From positions 1 to 41,419 of the forward strand of contig NZ_JABERD010000079.1 in NCBI RefSeq assembly GCF_013044505.1: a stretch of 41,419 nucleotides of DNA, given 5' to 3'. The notes under the pieces are model-generated. The model did no database searches. It was given only the letters and a program-made list of their open reading frames with translations, and was not told the DNA's origin. The position numbers were made by a program, and so were the translations under genes. This document shows, piece by piece, positions 1 to 9,147 of this stretch; within the stretch, counting starts at the first letter, position 1; every line of letters starts with the position of its first letter. This DNA is from Streptomyces sp. S3(2020). Its GTDB lineage: Bacteria; Actinomycetota; Actinomycetes; Streptomycetales; Streptomycetaceae.

Positions 1-48
1 GCCATCCCCGCCTCCGTTCCCGCCCCGGTCTGCCCCGTGACACCCCGC

Positions 49-77
49 GACGCCGTCCCGGCGTGCGGGACGGCGTC
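49..77. terminator. Perfect 12-bp hairpin, likely terminator
   Basis: The arms GACGCCGTCCCG and CGGGACGGCGTC pair perfectly around a 5-nt loop. The hairpin lies about 75 nt past the stop of the minus-strand gene at 152-337 and could end that transcript, or one arriving from outside the window. There is no U-tract, as is common in Streptomyces. Nothing else is recognised in bases 1-151. Confidence 0.55.
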
Positions 78-151
78 GGTCTGTTCGTGTGTGCCGGTGT
101 TCGGGGGGACGGCCGCCTCGGTCGGCGGGCGGCCGTCCCCCTCCCCCGCGG

Positions 152-337
152 TCACGCGGCGCGCAGGAACCGGAGCCGGCGGGTGCGCCCGGTATGCACC
201 CCGCCCTCGGCCTCGTGGCCGGCTGCCTCACGGCGGGCGGCGCGACGGCTGCGGACGGCCTCGCGGGCCAGCCGCTCCTGCTGGGCCTGACGGAGCAGGT
301 CGGCGGAGCGAAGCTGGGAGAGCTCGTACTCGTACAT
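152..337 (-). CDS. Small basic protein of unknown function (61 aa)
   Basis: The 61-residue product begins MYEYEL, followed by an amphipathic, Arg/Gln/Glu-rich helix (RSADLLRQAQQERLAREAV) and a very basic C-terminal half. A clear AAGGGGA ribosome site lies 5 nt before the ATG, which supports translation. I recall similar very short proteins starting MYEYE in many streptomycetes, but no function is known to me. There is no signal peptide, membrane segment or metal site. The heptad-like spacing in residues 5-25 suggests a helix that could pack against a partner or bind nucleic acid, which is inference. It stands alone: the upstream neighbour ends at 534, and the 196-bp gap between them holds TAAG-core inverted repeats that may control it. 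Confidence 0.65.
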   Translation of the reverse strand: MYEYELSQLRSADLLRQAQQERLAREAVRSRRAARREAAGHEAEGGVHTGRTRRLRFLRAA

Positions 338-452
338 GGTGTCCCCTTGGGAGAGTCGGTTTCGTGCTTCGCTTTCTGCGATGTCTCAACCTTCGTCTCC
401 GAGGCGGGTCCGCCACATCGGGAGAGTTCCGCATCTTCGGCCACCGTGGGGG

Positions 453-510
453 CCTTAGACATGCCTAAGGGGCCTCAGGCGCCGCGTAAGGTGCTTACGG
501 TCGGCCTAAG
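453..510. promoter_or_regulatory. Cluster of TAAG-core inverted repeats upstream of the 61-aa gene
   Basis: CCTTAGACATGCCTAAGG at 453-470 is an 18-bp palindrome with one mismatched symmetric pair. CGTAAG-gtg-CTTACG follows at 485-499, and a further CCTAAG half-site lies at about 505-510. The region is upstream of the gene starting at 337 and downstream of the one ending at 534, so it may be an operator array or a terminator region. No regulator can be assigned. Confidence 0.45.
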
Positions 511-533
511 ACCCCTTGGTGACCTGCGGTGAT

Positions 534-1151
534 TCAGCTCGTGGACGGCAGTCCGAGCAGGACGTCGGTGTACTTGAGGACGGCCAGGAGCAGGCCGATG
601 ACACCGAGCGCGACTCCCGCCCAGCCGACCGACTTGATCCACGGGGCCTGCGGCTTGCCGGGCGCCCCGAAGGCGGGCCGGGCCAGCACGAAGACGCCCA
701 CGACCAGCGCGGCCAGCGCGAAGAAGCCGGCCCACAGAGCGGAGGTCTGCCAGGCGTCGCCGTAGATCTCCTTGACCTGGGTGGCGACGGTCGCGGTCGA
801 CGCCGTCTCCAGCTGGCCCACGAGGGTCTCGCGGGCGGCGGCGACCGTACCGATCCAGCCACCGGTGAGGGAGACCAGGCCGAGCCCGACGGACACGACC
901 GCGGCCGCGCCCTGGCCGACGCCGGACGGGCCCTCCTTCTCGTCCTCGGCGAGGCCCTCGAGAACCTCGGCCTCGTCGCCGTCCTCGGCGTCGTCGGCCT
1001 CGGTCCCGGAGTCGGTCCCGAGCTCGGAGTCGGCCTCGGTCACCTCGTCGGCGCCCACGGCGTCGCTCTTCGTGACGTCCACCTTCTCCTCGTCGGTCTT
1101 CACCTCGGGGCCCGTCTCGGCCCCGGTCTCGTCAGCAGTCTTGGTTCCCAT
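534..1151 (-). CDS. Acidic membrane protein of unknown function
   Basis: The product has 205 residues. The first 80 or so are strongly acidic and low in complexity (Glu/Asp/Thr/Ala-rich), so this part is probably disordered. About three hydrophobic segments follow, near residues 82-105, 138-158 and 172-195, ending in a short LLGLPSTS tail. I chose the ATG at 1151 (MGTKTAD); an in-frame GTG nine bases upstream is possible and neither has a textbook ribosome site. It lies 35 bp after the GNAT gene on the same strand, so it is probably the third gene of the MMPL-GNAT unit. I do not recognise a family. The acidic cytosolic arm plus a small membrane bundle fits an accessory or scaffold role, which is inference only. 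Confidence 0.75.
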   Translation of the reverse strand: MGTKTADETGAETGPEVKTDEEKVDVTKSDAVGADEVTEADSELGTDSGTEADDAEDGDEAEVLEGLAEDEKEGPSGVGQGAAAVVSVGLGLVSLTGGWIGTVAAARETLVGQLETASTATVATQVKEIYGDAWQTSALWAGFFALAALVVGVFVLARPAFGAPGKPQAPWIKSVGWAGVALGVIGLLLAVLKYTDVLLGLPSTS

Positions 1152-1186
1152 ACCTCGCACCGTACGGACGCAGTCTGAGAGGTCTC

Positions 1187-1759
1187 TTAATGATCGTTGT
1201 GAGCGGCACGCGTGCGTGCCTCACGCCACTCGGGCGCCAGCACCGACCAAACCTCGAGATCGTGCCGGGTCCCACCATAGAGGTGCGCCTGACGGTGGAC
1301 GCCGTCGCGGGTCATTCCCAGCCGGCGGGCCACGTTCAGGCTGGGGGTGTTTCCGGCGGCTGCGACCCATTCGATCCGGTGGACGCCGCGTCCCTCGACC
1401 ATCCAGTCGATGAGCAACCGCATCGCCCGGGTGATCAGCCCGCGTCCGGTGGCGGCGGGTTCCAGCCAGCAGCCGACCTCGCAGTTGCCCTGCGCCGCGT
1501 CGAAGTTGAGGGTGAGCACCCCGCCGACGAGCTTTCCGTCCAGCCAGATGCCGTGGTAGCCGCCGGTGTCGTCGACACGCATCCGGGCGTAGCGCTGGAG
1601 GGTCTCGCGCGCGGACTCCACGTCGACGGCCTGGGAGCCGAAGGGGATGAACTGCCCGATGAACTCCCGGCCGCGCTCCAGGTTCGCCAGGAACTCCTCG
1701 GCGTGCCAGGGCTCGAGGGGCCGCAGTTCGGCGCCGTCACCCAGCGATATCGCGTACAT
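1187..1759 (-). CDS. GNAT-family N-acetyltransferase (RimL-like)
   Basis: A 190-residue acetyltransferase that transfers acetyl from acetyl-CoA to an amine; the substrate is unknown. It begins LGDGAELRPLEPWHAEEF, as is typical of the RimJ/RimL subgroup. The acetyl-CoA site ATGRGLITRAMRLLIDWM is followed by a RIEWVAAAGNTPSLNVARRLGM segment, in which the Asn/Ser pair and the A-R-R-L-G-M strand are family hallmarks. The open frame extends further upstream, but the ATG at 1759 matches the usual family N-terminus and has a GAGGGAG ribosome site. This start lies inside the end of the MMPL gene (23-bp overlap), so translation is probably coupled. It could acetylate a ribosomal N-terminus or a small molecule; sequence does not decide. 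Confidence 0.88.
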   Translation of the reverse strand: MYAISLGDGAELRPLEPWHAEEFLANLERGREFIGQFIPFGSQAVDVESARETLQRYARMRVDDTGGYHGIWLDGKLVGGVLTLNFDAAQGNCEVGCWLEPAATGRGLITRAMRLLIDWMVEGRGVHRIEWVAAAGNTPSLNVARRLGMTRDGVHRQAHLYGGTRHDLEVWSVLAPEWREARTRAAHNDH

Positions 1760-3965
1760 CCTCGTCCTGCTCCCTCTCCAGCTCCGCCACGACGTCCTCC
1801 ACCCTTTCACGCGGGGCGCGGCACTCCGGCGGCTCGATGCTGATGCGTGGCATCCGGCGGTCCAGCCAGCCCGGCAGCCACCAGTTGGCGCCGCCGAGCA
1901 GGTGCATGAGGGCGGGGACGAGCAGTGTGCGCAGGACGAAGGCGTCGAGGGCGACGGCGGCGGCGAGGGCGATGCCGAACATGGCGATCACGCGGTCGCC
2001 GCTGAGGACGAAGGCGAGGAAGACCGAGATCATGATGACCGCGGCGGAGTTGATCACCCGGCTGGTCTCGGCGAGGCCGACGCGGACCGCCCGTCGGTTG
2101 TCGCCGGTCTCCAGCCACTCCTCGTACATCCGGCTGACCAGGAAGACCTGGTAGTCCATGGAGAGCCCGAAGAGCACGGACACCATGATCACCGGGAGGA
2201 AGGGCTCGATCGGTCCCGCCCGGCCGAGGCCCAGCAGCTCGCTCCCCCAGCCCCACTGGAAGATCGCGACGACGATCCCGAAGGCCGCGGCGACCGCGGC
2301 GACGTTCATCGCGGCGGCCTTCAGCGGGATGCCGACGGACCGGAAGGCGAGCAGGAGCAGCAGACAGCCCAGACCGATGACGACGCCGACGAACAGGGGC
2401 AGCTTGCCGACGATCACCTCGGCGAAGTCGTCGTACGACGCCGTGACACCGCCGACCTGGATGTCGAGCGAGGTGCCGGTCTCGGCGCGGGGCAGCACCT
2501 CGGTGCGCAGCCGGTCGACGAGGTCGCTGGTCTGCTGGGACTGCGGGGACGAGGTCGGGACGATCGTGAAGTAGCCGATGTCACCGGCGCTGTTGTAGGT
2601 CACCGGCGTCACCGAGGCGACGCCCTCGGTGGTGCGGATGGTGGCGTCGAGGTTGTCGAGGAGGAGCTTGTCCTCGGCGCCGTCGATGTGGGTCACCAGG
2701 GTCAGCGGGCCGTTGACGCCGGGGCCGAAGCCGTCGGCGAGCAGGTCGTAGGCCTGGCGGGTGGTGGATATCTTCGGGTTGTTGCCCTGGTCGGAGGTGC
2801 CGAGGTGCAGCCCGAGCGTGGGCAGGGCCAGGACGGTCATGACGACCAGGGCGACCGCGCCGAGCAGCTTGGGGTGCCGTTCCACGAACGCCGACCAGCG
2901 TGCGGCGAGCCCGGTCGGCACCTCGGGCTGGGGCCCGTGCTCGTCCAGGTGCCGTCGCTCGCGCCGGCTGAGGGCGCGCATGCCGATGAAGGAGAGCAGG
3001 GCGGGCAGCAGGGTGACGGAGGCGGCGACGGTGAGGACGACGGTGAGCGAGGCGGCTATCGCGACGCCGTTGAGGAAGCTCAGCCGGAGGATCAGCATGC
3101 CCAGCAGGGCGATGCAAACCGTGGCACCCGCGAAGACGACCGCCCGTCCGGTGGTCGTGACGGCGTTGGATATGGACTCGGCGACGCCCAGCCCGCGTTT
3201 CAGTCCGCGCCGGTGCCGGGTCACGATGAACAGGGCGTAGTCGATGCCGACGCCGAGTCCGATCAGCATGCCGAGCATGGGTGCGAAGTCGGCGACGGTC
3301 ATGGCGTGCCCGAGCAGCACGATCCCGGCGTACGCGGTGCCGACGCTCACCAGCGCGGTGGCGATGGGCAGCAGCGAGGCGGCGAGCGAGCCGAAGGCGA
3401 GGAACAGCACGAGCGCGGCGACGAGTACGCCGACGGCCTCGGCCAGGTGTCCGCCCGAGGACTCGGTGAGGGCGATGGCGCTGCCGCCCAGCTCCACCTG
3501 GAGCCCGTCGCTCGCGGCCTCCTCGGCGGTGTCGACGACGGACCGCACCTCGGCCGCGTCGATGTCCTCGGCCCGGTCGTCGAAGGTGACCGTGGCGTAC
3601 GCGGTACGGCCGTTCTCGCTGATCTGGGCGGCGCCCTGCTCGTCGTAGGGGCTGACGACGGCGGCCACTCCGGGCAGATCGGCGATCTCGTCGAGGGTCC
3701 GGGTCATGGTCTGTTCGACGGCGGAGGCACGGACCGTGCCGGACGTGGTGTGCCAGACGACGGTGTCGCTGTCACCGCCGAGCTCCGGGAAACCCTCCCG
3801 CAGCAGCTGGGTGGCGCGGCCCGACTCGGTGCCGGGGACCTCGTAGTCGTTCGAGTACGCCGAGCCGGTGGCCACGGCCGCCGCGGTCACCCCGCCGAAG
3901 GCGAGGAGCCACAGCAGGACGGCGACGAGGCGGCGCTGGACACACCAGCGTGCGAGGGCTGCCAC
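1737..3965 (-). CDS. MMPL-family RND transporter
   Basis: A 742-residue inner-membrane RND-superfamily exporter of the MMPL type, which usually moves lipids, siderophores or hydrophobic toxins using the proton gradient. The layout is a first membrane helix (residues 8-30), a large extracellular porter domain (about 35-175), a six-helix bundle, and a repeat of the same plan. The diagnostic Asp-Tyr pairs occur in both halves (GVGIDYALF at about 238-246, GLSMDYQVF at about 600-608) and are the expected proton-relay positions. The tail is short and charged, ending VEDVVAELEREQDEDVRDIAG. The start is GTG at 3965 with GGGAG upstream. It heads an apparent operon with the acetyltransferase and acidic membrane protein. 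No adjacent TetR gene reveals the substrate. Confidence 0.93.
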   Translation of the reverse strand: MAALARWCVQRRLVAVLLWLLAFGGVTAAAVATGSAYSNDYEVPGTESGRATQLLREGFPELGGDSDTVVWHTTSGTVRASAVEQTMTRTLDEIADLPGVAAVVSPYDEQGAAQISENGRTAYATVTFDDRAEDIDAAEVRSVVDTAEEAASDGLQVELGGSAIALTESSGGHLAEAVGVLVAALVLFLAFGSLAASLLPIATALVSVGTAYAGIVLLGHAMTVADFAPMLGMLIGLGVGIDYALFIVTRHRRGLKRGLGVAESISNAVTTTGRAVVFAGATVCIALLGMLILRLSFLNGVAIAASLTVVLTVAASVTLLPALLSFIGMRALSRRERRHLDEHGPQPEVPTGLAARWSAFVERHPKLLGAVALVVMTVLALPTLGLHLGTSDQGNNPKISTTRQAYDLLADGFGPGVNGPLTLVTHIDGAEDKLLLDNLDATIRTTEGVASVTPVTYNSAGDIGYFTIVPTSSPQSQQTSDLVDRLRTEVLPRAETGTSLDIQVGGVTASYDDFAEVIVGKLPLFVGVVIGLGCLLLLLAFRSVGIPLKAAAMNVAAVAAAFGIVVAIFQWGWGSELLGLGRAGPIEPFLPVIMVSVLFGLSMDYQVFLVSRMYEEWLETGDNRRAVRVGLAETSRVINSAAVIMISVFLAFVLSGDRVIAMFGIALAAAVALDAFVLRTLLVPALMHLLGGANWWLPGWLDRRMPRISIEPPECRAPRERVEDVVAELEREQDEDVRDIAG

Positions 3966-4040
3966 GAAACGTGCTCCCGGGTGGATTTATGGATCTTTGA
4001 CCGGGAACAGTCGTCCATGAGTTGAACGGCCCGCAAAGAA

Positions 4041-4103
4041 CGCATGAGCAATGCGGAGACCACTCTTGCAGTCAGAAATGATCGTTTAACGCATTCGTGC
4101 GTT
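4041..4103. promoter_or_regulatory. Two inverted repeats in the MMPL upstream region
   Basis: CGCAT-gagca-ATGCG lies at 4041-4055 and AACGCA-ttcg-TGCGTT at 4088-4103, both sharing a CGCA core. They sit 75-140 bp before the GTG of the MMPL gene in a patch richer in A/T than the genome (3966-4156). The position fits an operator for a local repressor of the exporter; this is inference. Confidence 0.4.
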
Positions 4104-4156
4104 TATTCACAGGAGTGGGAGACAGATCACAGGACAGTAACGTCCGCTCTGTCACC

Positions 4157-4459
4157 TCAGTCGAACTGGTCGCCCAGTGCCATCACCATCACGCCGACGA
4201 TCAGCAGCCACAGCGCCCTGCGGGTGCGTCCCCGGGAACCCAGGACCGCCGCGAGCGCGCAGACGGCGGCTCCGAAGGCGTAGGCGGCCGGCACCAGCGT
4301 GGGAGCGGCACCGCTCAGCCGCAGCACCGACGCGGCGAGGCCCGCGAGGGCCAAGAGGGTTCCGGTGCCGGAGGACGTCCAGCGCGCCCGCCGGGCGTCC
4401 AGCACCTCGTCGTCGTACTCCCCCTCTATGTCGGACTCGGAATCCGGGTGCGCGTTCAT
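4157..4459 (-). CDS. Small membrane protein of unknown function
   Basis: From the ATG at 4459 the product has 100 residues: an acidic N-terminus (MNAHPDSESDIEGEYDDEVLD), then about three hydrophobic stretches near residues 33-50, 55-75 and 80-97, separated by short basic loops (SRGRTRR). The frame stays open to 4558, but the extra 33 residues are of shadow-like composition and the 4459 start gives a normal cytosolic acidic head. It is divergent from the methyltransferase at 4598, with 138 bp between the starts for both promoters. I do not recognise a named domain. The topology resembles the many small actinobacterial membrane proteins of unknown role. Confidence 0.7.
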   Translation of the reverse strand: MNAHPDSESDIEGEYDDEVLDARRARWTSSGTGTLLALAGLAASVLRLSGAAPTLVPAAYAFGAAVCALAAVLGSRGRTRRALWLLIVGVMVMALGDQFD

Positions 4460-4597
4460 GGCGGGCGAGCGTAGCGTGTCCGGCTGAGAATCCCGGGCGG
4501 CTACGCCCCTGACCGAAGCGGGTGCATTGTTTGAAGGTCCGACCGAGCTCCTACGCATCTCTCTTTCCTACGAAGGACTCAAGGAGCCCGTTCACCG

Positions 4598-5401
4598 ATG
4601 TCAGACATCACCTCAGGGACCTCGGACGACCTCACTAGCCGTCTGACCCACCCGCGCTGGACACGCAGCAACCACTACGACGTCCGCTGGACGATCGAGA
4701 ACCAGATGGGCCCGCACGCCCTGTGGCTGCTGGAGTGGCTGGCGCCCGCGCTGGGGCTGGAGAACCTGCGCCCCGGTGCCCGCGTCCTCGACCTGGGCTG
4801 CGGCCGCGCCATGACCTCCGTGTTCCTCGCCAAGGAGTACGACGTCCAGGTCACCGCCGCCGACCTGTGGGTCAGGGCCGACGAGAACGCCGTACGCGTC
4901 GCCGAGGCGGGAGTCGCCGACCGTGTGCTGCCGGTGTACGCCGAGGCGCACGACCTGCCGTTCGGCGAGGGGACGTTCGACGCGATCGTCTCCGTCGACG
5001 CGTATCAGTACTTCGGCACGAACGACCTGTATCTGCCCACGCTGACGCGGCTGTTGAAGCCGGGCGGGCGGATCGGGATCGTCGTACCGGCGCTTCGGGA
5101 GGAACCGGCGGGCGACGAGCCTCCGGCGCATCTGAAGGAGTACTGGGAGAAGGACCCCGGTTTCTGGGCGTTCCACTCCCCCGCCTGGTGGCGGCGGCTG
5201 TGGACGCGCGGCGGGGCCGCGGTCGAGACGGCCGACTGGCTGGAGGACGGCTGGCGCGACTGGCTGCTGTGGAGCGAGGTGTGCGCCGCGGAGAGCCCGA
5301 GCGAGTTCATGGCGGACATGGCGCGCTGGTCGGTCGACCTGATGCACGCCGACGTCGAGCATGTGCTCGGTTTCGCGCGGGTCGTGGGACGCCGTAAGTG
5401 A
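4598..5401 (+). CDS. SAM-dependent class I methyltransferase
   Basis: A 267-residue cytosolic methyltransferase. The SAM-binding motif I is RVLDLGCGR at residues 62-70, followed by an acidic strand end (VTAADLWV), the motif II/III region (FDAIVSVDAYQYFG) and the post-motif LLKPGGRIGIVVP. The substrate is not evident. The C-terminal half is rich in Trp (WAFHSPAWWRRLW, DWLEDGWRDWLLW), suggesting an aromatic or hydrophobic acceptor pocket, which is inference. An AAGGAG ribosome site lies 11 nt before the ATG. The gene is monocistronic: a strong hairpin at 5407-5435 separates it from the convergent gatB. It resembles the ubiE/COQ5-like methyltransferase superfamily in general architecture. Confidence 0.85.
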   Translation: MSDITSGTSDDLTSRLTHPRWTRSNHYDVRWTIENQMGPHALWLLEWLAPALGLENLRPGARVLDLGCGRAMTSVFLAKEYDVQVTAADLWVRADENAVRVAEAGVADRVLPVYAEAHDLPFGEGTFDAIVSVDAYQYFGTNDLYLPTLTRLLKPGGRIGIVVPALREEPAGDEPPAHLKEYWEKDPGFWAFHSPAWWRRLWTRGGAAVETADWLEDGWRDWLLWSEVCAAESPSEFMADMARWSVDLMHADVEHVLGFARVVGRRK

Positions 5402-5406
5402 CAGCG

Positions 5407-5435
5407 GGGCCCCGGAGGTACGACCTCCGGGGCCC
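5407..5435. terminator. Bidirectional terminator between methyltransferase and gatB
   Basis: A perfect 13-bp stem (GGGCCCCGGAGGT / ACCTCCGGGGCCC) closes on a 3-nt loop. It begins 5 nt after the methyltransferase stop and ends 15 nt before the stop of convergent gatB, so it can end both transcripts. Confidence 0.85.
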
Positions 5436-5450
5436 TGCCTACGACGGGTC

Positions 5451-6965
5451 TCAGCCCTCGCTGACGCCCAGCTTCTCCAGGATCAGCTCCTTGACGCGGG
5501 CCGCGTCGGCCTGACCGCGGGTCGCCTTCATGACCGCGCCGACCAGGGCGCCGGCGGCCGCCACCTTGCCGGAGCGGATCTTGTCGGCGATGCCCGGGTT
5601 GCCGGCGATGGCCTCGTCGACGGCGGTGCCGAGGGCACCCTCGTCCGAGACGACCTTCAGACCGCGCTTGTCGACGACCTCGTCCGGGGTGCCTTCGCCC
5701 GCGAGGACGCCTTCGATGACCTGGCGGGCCAGCTTGTCGTTGAGGTCACCCTTCGAGACGAGCTCGGTGACCCGGGCGACCTGCTCGGGCGTGATGGCCA
5801 GCTCGTCCAGCGACGTGGCGGACTCGTTGGCGCTGCGGGCGAGTTCGCCCATCCACCACTTGCGGGCGGAGGCCGCGTCGGCACCGGCGTCGATGGTCGC
5901 GACGATGAGGTCCAGCGCACCGGCGTTGGTGATCGACTGCATGTCGAAGGCGCTGATGCCCCATTCCTCCAGCAGCCGCGCGCGGCGCACCCGCGGCAGC
6001 TCGGGCAGCCCGGCGCGGACCTCCTCGACCCACTCGCGCGAGGGGGCCACCGGAACGAGGTCCGGCTCGGGGAAGTACCGGTAGTCCTCGGCCTCCTCCT
6101 TCACGCGGCCCGAGGTCGTGGACCCCGTGTCCTCGTGGAAGTGCCGGGTCTCCTGGATGATCGTGCCGCCGCTGTTCAGGACCGCGGCGTGCCGCTGGAT
6201 CTCGAAGCGGGCCGCACGCTCCACGGAACGCAGCGAGTTGACGTTCTTCGTCTCGGAGCGCGTGCCGAACTTCTCGCGGCCGTGCGGGCGCAGCGACAGG
6301 TTCACGTCGCAGCGCATCTGGCCCATCTCCATGCGGGCCTCCGACACACCGAGCGCCTTGATGAGCTCGCGCAGCTCACGGACGTACGCCTTGGCGACCT
6401 CGGGCGCGCGCTCGCCGGCGCCCTCGATCGGCTTGGTGACGATCTCGATGAGCGGGATGCCGGCGCGGTTGTAGTCGAGGAGCGAGTGCGAGGCGCCGTG
6501 GATACGGCCCGTCGCGCCGCCGACGTGCGTCGACTTGCCGGTGTCCTCCTCCATGTGGGCGCGCTCGATCTGCACCCGGAAGATCTCGCCGTCCTCCAGC
6601 TGTACGTCGAGGTAGCCGTCGAAGGCGATCGGCTCGTCGTACTGGGAGGTCTGGAAGTTCTTCGGCATGTCCGGATAGAAGTAGTTCTTCCGGGCGAAGC
6701 GGCACCACTCGGCGATCTCGCAGTTCAGCGCGAGACCGATCTTGATCGCCGACTCGACGCCGATCGCGTTGACGACCGGGAGCGCGCCGGGCAGGCCGAG
6801 GCAGACGGGACAGGTCTGCGTGTTGGCGTCCTGACCGAGTTCGGTCGAACAGCCGCAGAACATCTTGGTCTTGGTGCCGAGTTCGACATGGACCTCAAGG
6901 CCCATGACGGGGTCGTACGACGCGAGAGCGTCCTCGTACGACTCCAGGTCGGTCGTGGTGGTCAC
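5451..6965 (-). CDS. gatB: Aspartyl/glutamyl-tRNA amidotransferase subunit B
   Basis: The 504-residue GatB is the kinase and tRNA-binding subunit of GatCAB. It phosphorylates the side chain of misacylated Glu-tRNA(Gln) or Asp-tRNA(Asn), which is then amidated with ammonia from GatA. The N-terminal core begins YDPVMGLEVHVELGT. Four zinc-type cysteines are visible (C37, C39, C52, C55 in MFCGCS...TCPVC). Conserved segments include KNYFYPDMPKNFQTSQYDEP, HMEEDTGKSTH, YRYFPEPDLVP and a C-terminal YqeY-like tRNA-binding helical domain ending LILEKLGVSEG. The start is GTG with GAGAGGGAAG upstream. It is the last gene of the gat operon, 15 bp after the small membrane protein. Actinobacteria generally lack GlnRS, so this enzyme should be essential. 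Confidence 0.98.
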   Translation of the reverse strand: MTTTTDLESYEDALASYDPVMGLEVHVELGTKTKMFCGCSTELGQDANTQTCPVCLGLPGALPVVNAIGVESAIKIGLALNCEIAEWCRFARKNYFYPDMPKNFQTSQYDEPIAFDGYLDVQLEDGEIFRVQIERAHMEEDTGKSTHVGGATGRIHGASHSLLDYNRAGIPLIEIVTKPIEGAGERAPEVAKAYVRELRELIKALGVSEARMEMGQMRCDVNLSLRPHGREKFGTRSETKNVNSLRSVERAARFEIQRHAAVLNSGGTIIQETRHFHEDTGSTTSGRVKEEAEDYRYFPEPDLVPVAPSREWVEEVRAGLPELPRVRRARLLEEWGISAFDMQSITNAGALDLIVATIDAGADAASARKWWMGELARSANESATSLDELAITPEQVARVTELVSKGDLNDKLARQVIEGVLAGEGTPDEVVDKRGLKVVSDEGALGTAVDEAIAGNPGIADKIRSGKVAAAGALVGAVMKATRGQADAARVKELILEKLGVSEG

Positions 6966-6980
6966 GGTGAAACTTCCCTC

Positions 6981-7216
6981 TCAGCCCAGCAGGACGTCGT
7001 CGTCGCCCAGCCGCTTCAGCTCGCGGTAGAGGATGGCGAGGCCGGTGACGATGGCGACGGCGGACACGGTGGCGTCGATCAGCCGCAGGGTGTCGTGCTC
7101 GCCCCGGGCCTTCTTGATCTGCTTGGCGACGCCGACCGCGCCGAACGCGGTGGTGGCCATCGACAGGTACGTACCGGACTTGGACTTCTTGAAGTCCTTG
7201 GCCTTGGTCAGCTTGC

Positions 7217-7220
<4 letters not shown>
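6981..7220 (-). CDS. Small membrane protein embedded in the gat operon
   Basis: A 79-residue product starting at GTG 7220 (VSKLTKAKDFKKSKSGTYLSM). The open frame runs further upstream, but that part is antisense-type Arg/Gly/Pro sequence inside gatA. The GTG overlaps the gatA stop as GTGA (7217-7220), the usual sign of coupled translation. The N-terminus is basic (four Lys in the first 15 residues). A hydrophobic stretch lies near residues 20-34 and a better membrane helix at 48-64 (LIDATVSAVAIVTGLAIL), then a charged tail (YRELKRLGDDDVLLG). I do not recognise a domain. I recall an uncharacterised gene at the same place between gatA and gatB in S. coelicolor. A role linked to GatCAB is possible but untested. 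Confidence 0.82.
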
Positions 7221-8719
<1,499 letters not shown>

Positions 8720-8724
8720 GGTGA

Positions 8725-9021
8725 TTAGTCCTCCCCCAGGATCTGCGGCACCTTGAAACGCTGCTGCTCCTGGGCCGGGGCGCCGGAGAGCGCCTGCTCG
8801 GGGGTGAGCGACGGACGGACCTCGTCCGCCCGCATGACGTTCGTCAGCGGAAGCGGGTGCGAGGTCGGCGGTACGTCTTGGTCGGCGACCTCGCTGACGC
8901 GTGCGACCGCGCCGATGATGTCGTCCAGCTGTCCCGCGAAGTGCTCGAGCTCTTCGGGCTTCAGCTCCAGACGCGCCAGCCGTGCGAGGTGGGCGACCTC
9001 CTCGCGCGTGATGCCAGGCAT
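8725..9021 (-). CDS. gatC: Aspartyl/glutamyl-tRNA amidotransferase subunit C
   Basis: The 98-residue GatC has the typical N-terminal helix ITREEVAHLARLARLELKPEELEHFAGQL and a long extended tail that wraps between GatA and GatB (VRPSLTPEQALSGAPAQEQQRFKVPQILGED). It stabilises the amidotransferase complex and has no catalytic residues of its own. It is the first gene of the gat operon. The 82 bp upstream of its ATG hold a TAGGAT -10-like element on the minus strand (9063-9068), with no convincing -35 at ideal spacing. An AGAGGA ribosome site precedes the ATG. Confidence 0.97.
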   Translation of the reverse strand: MPGITREEVAHLARLARLELKPEELEHFAGQLDDIIGAVARVSEVADQDVPPTSHPLPLTNVMRADEVRPSLTPEQALSGAPAQEQQRFKVPQILGED

Positions 9022-9103
9022 GCAGCGATCCTCTGGGGTGAGTGCGTGTGGTTTGGGGCCAATCCTATGGGGCGAGTGCCTCCGGCCGTTAAACGGATTC
9101 GGA

Positions 9104-9127
9104 GGGGGTGCCTGGACAGGCGCCCCC
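9104..9127. terminator. Hairpin downstream of the GGDEF-EAL gene
   Basis: GGGGGTGCC and GGCGCCCCC pair over 9 bp with one G-T wobble around a 6-nt loop, starting 21 nt past the minus-strand stop at 9148. It probably insulates the c-di-GMP gene from the gat promoter. Confidence 0.6.
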
Positions 9128-9147
9128 GATCGGCCCTTCCGAGGCGC

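Noticed and set aside
1647..4025. Long plus-strand open frame (792 codons) opposite the MMPL gene
   Set aside because: Gly/Asp/Val/Arg-rich antisense composition with no domain; a shadow produced by high third-position GC in the real minus-strand gene.
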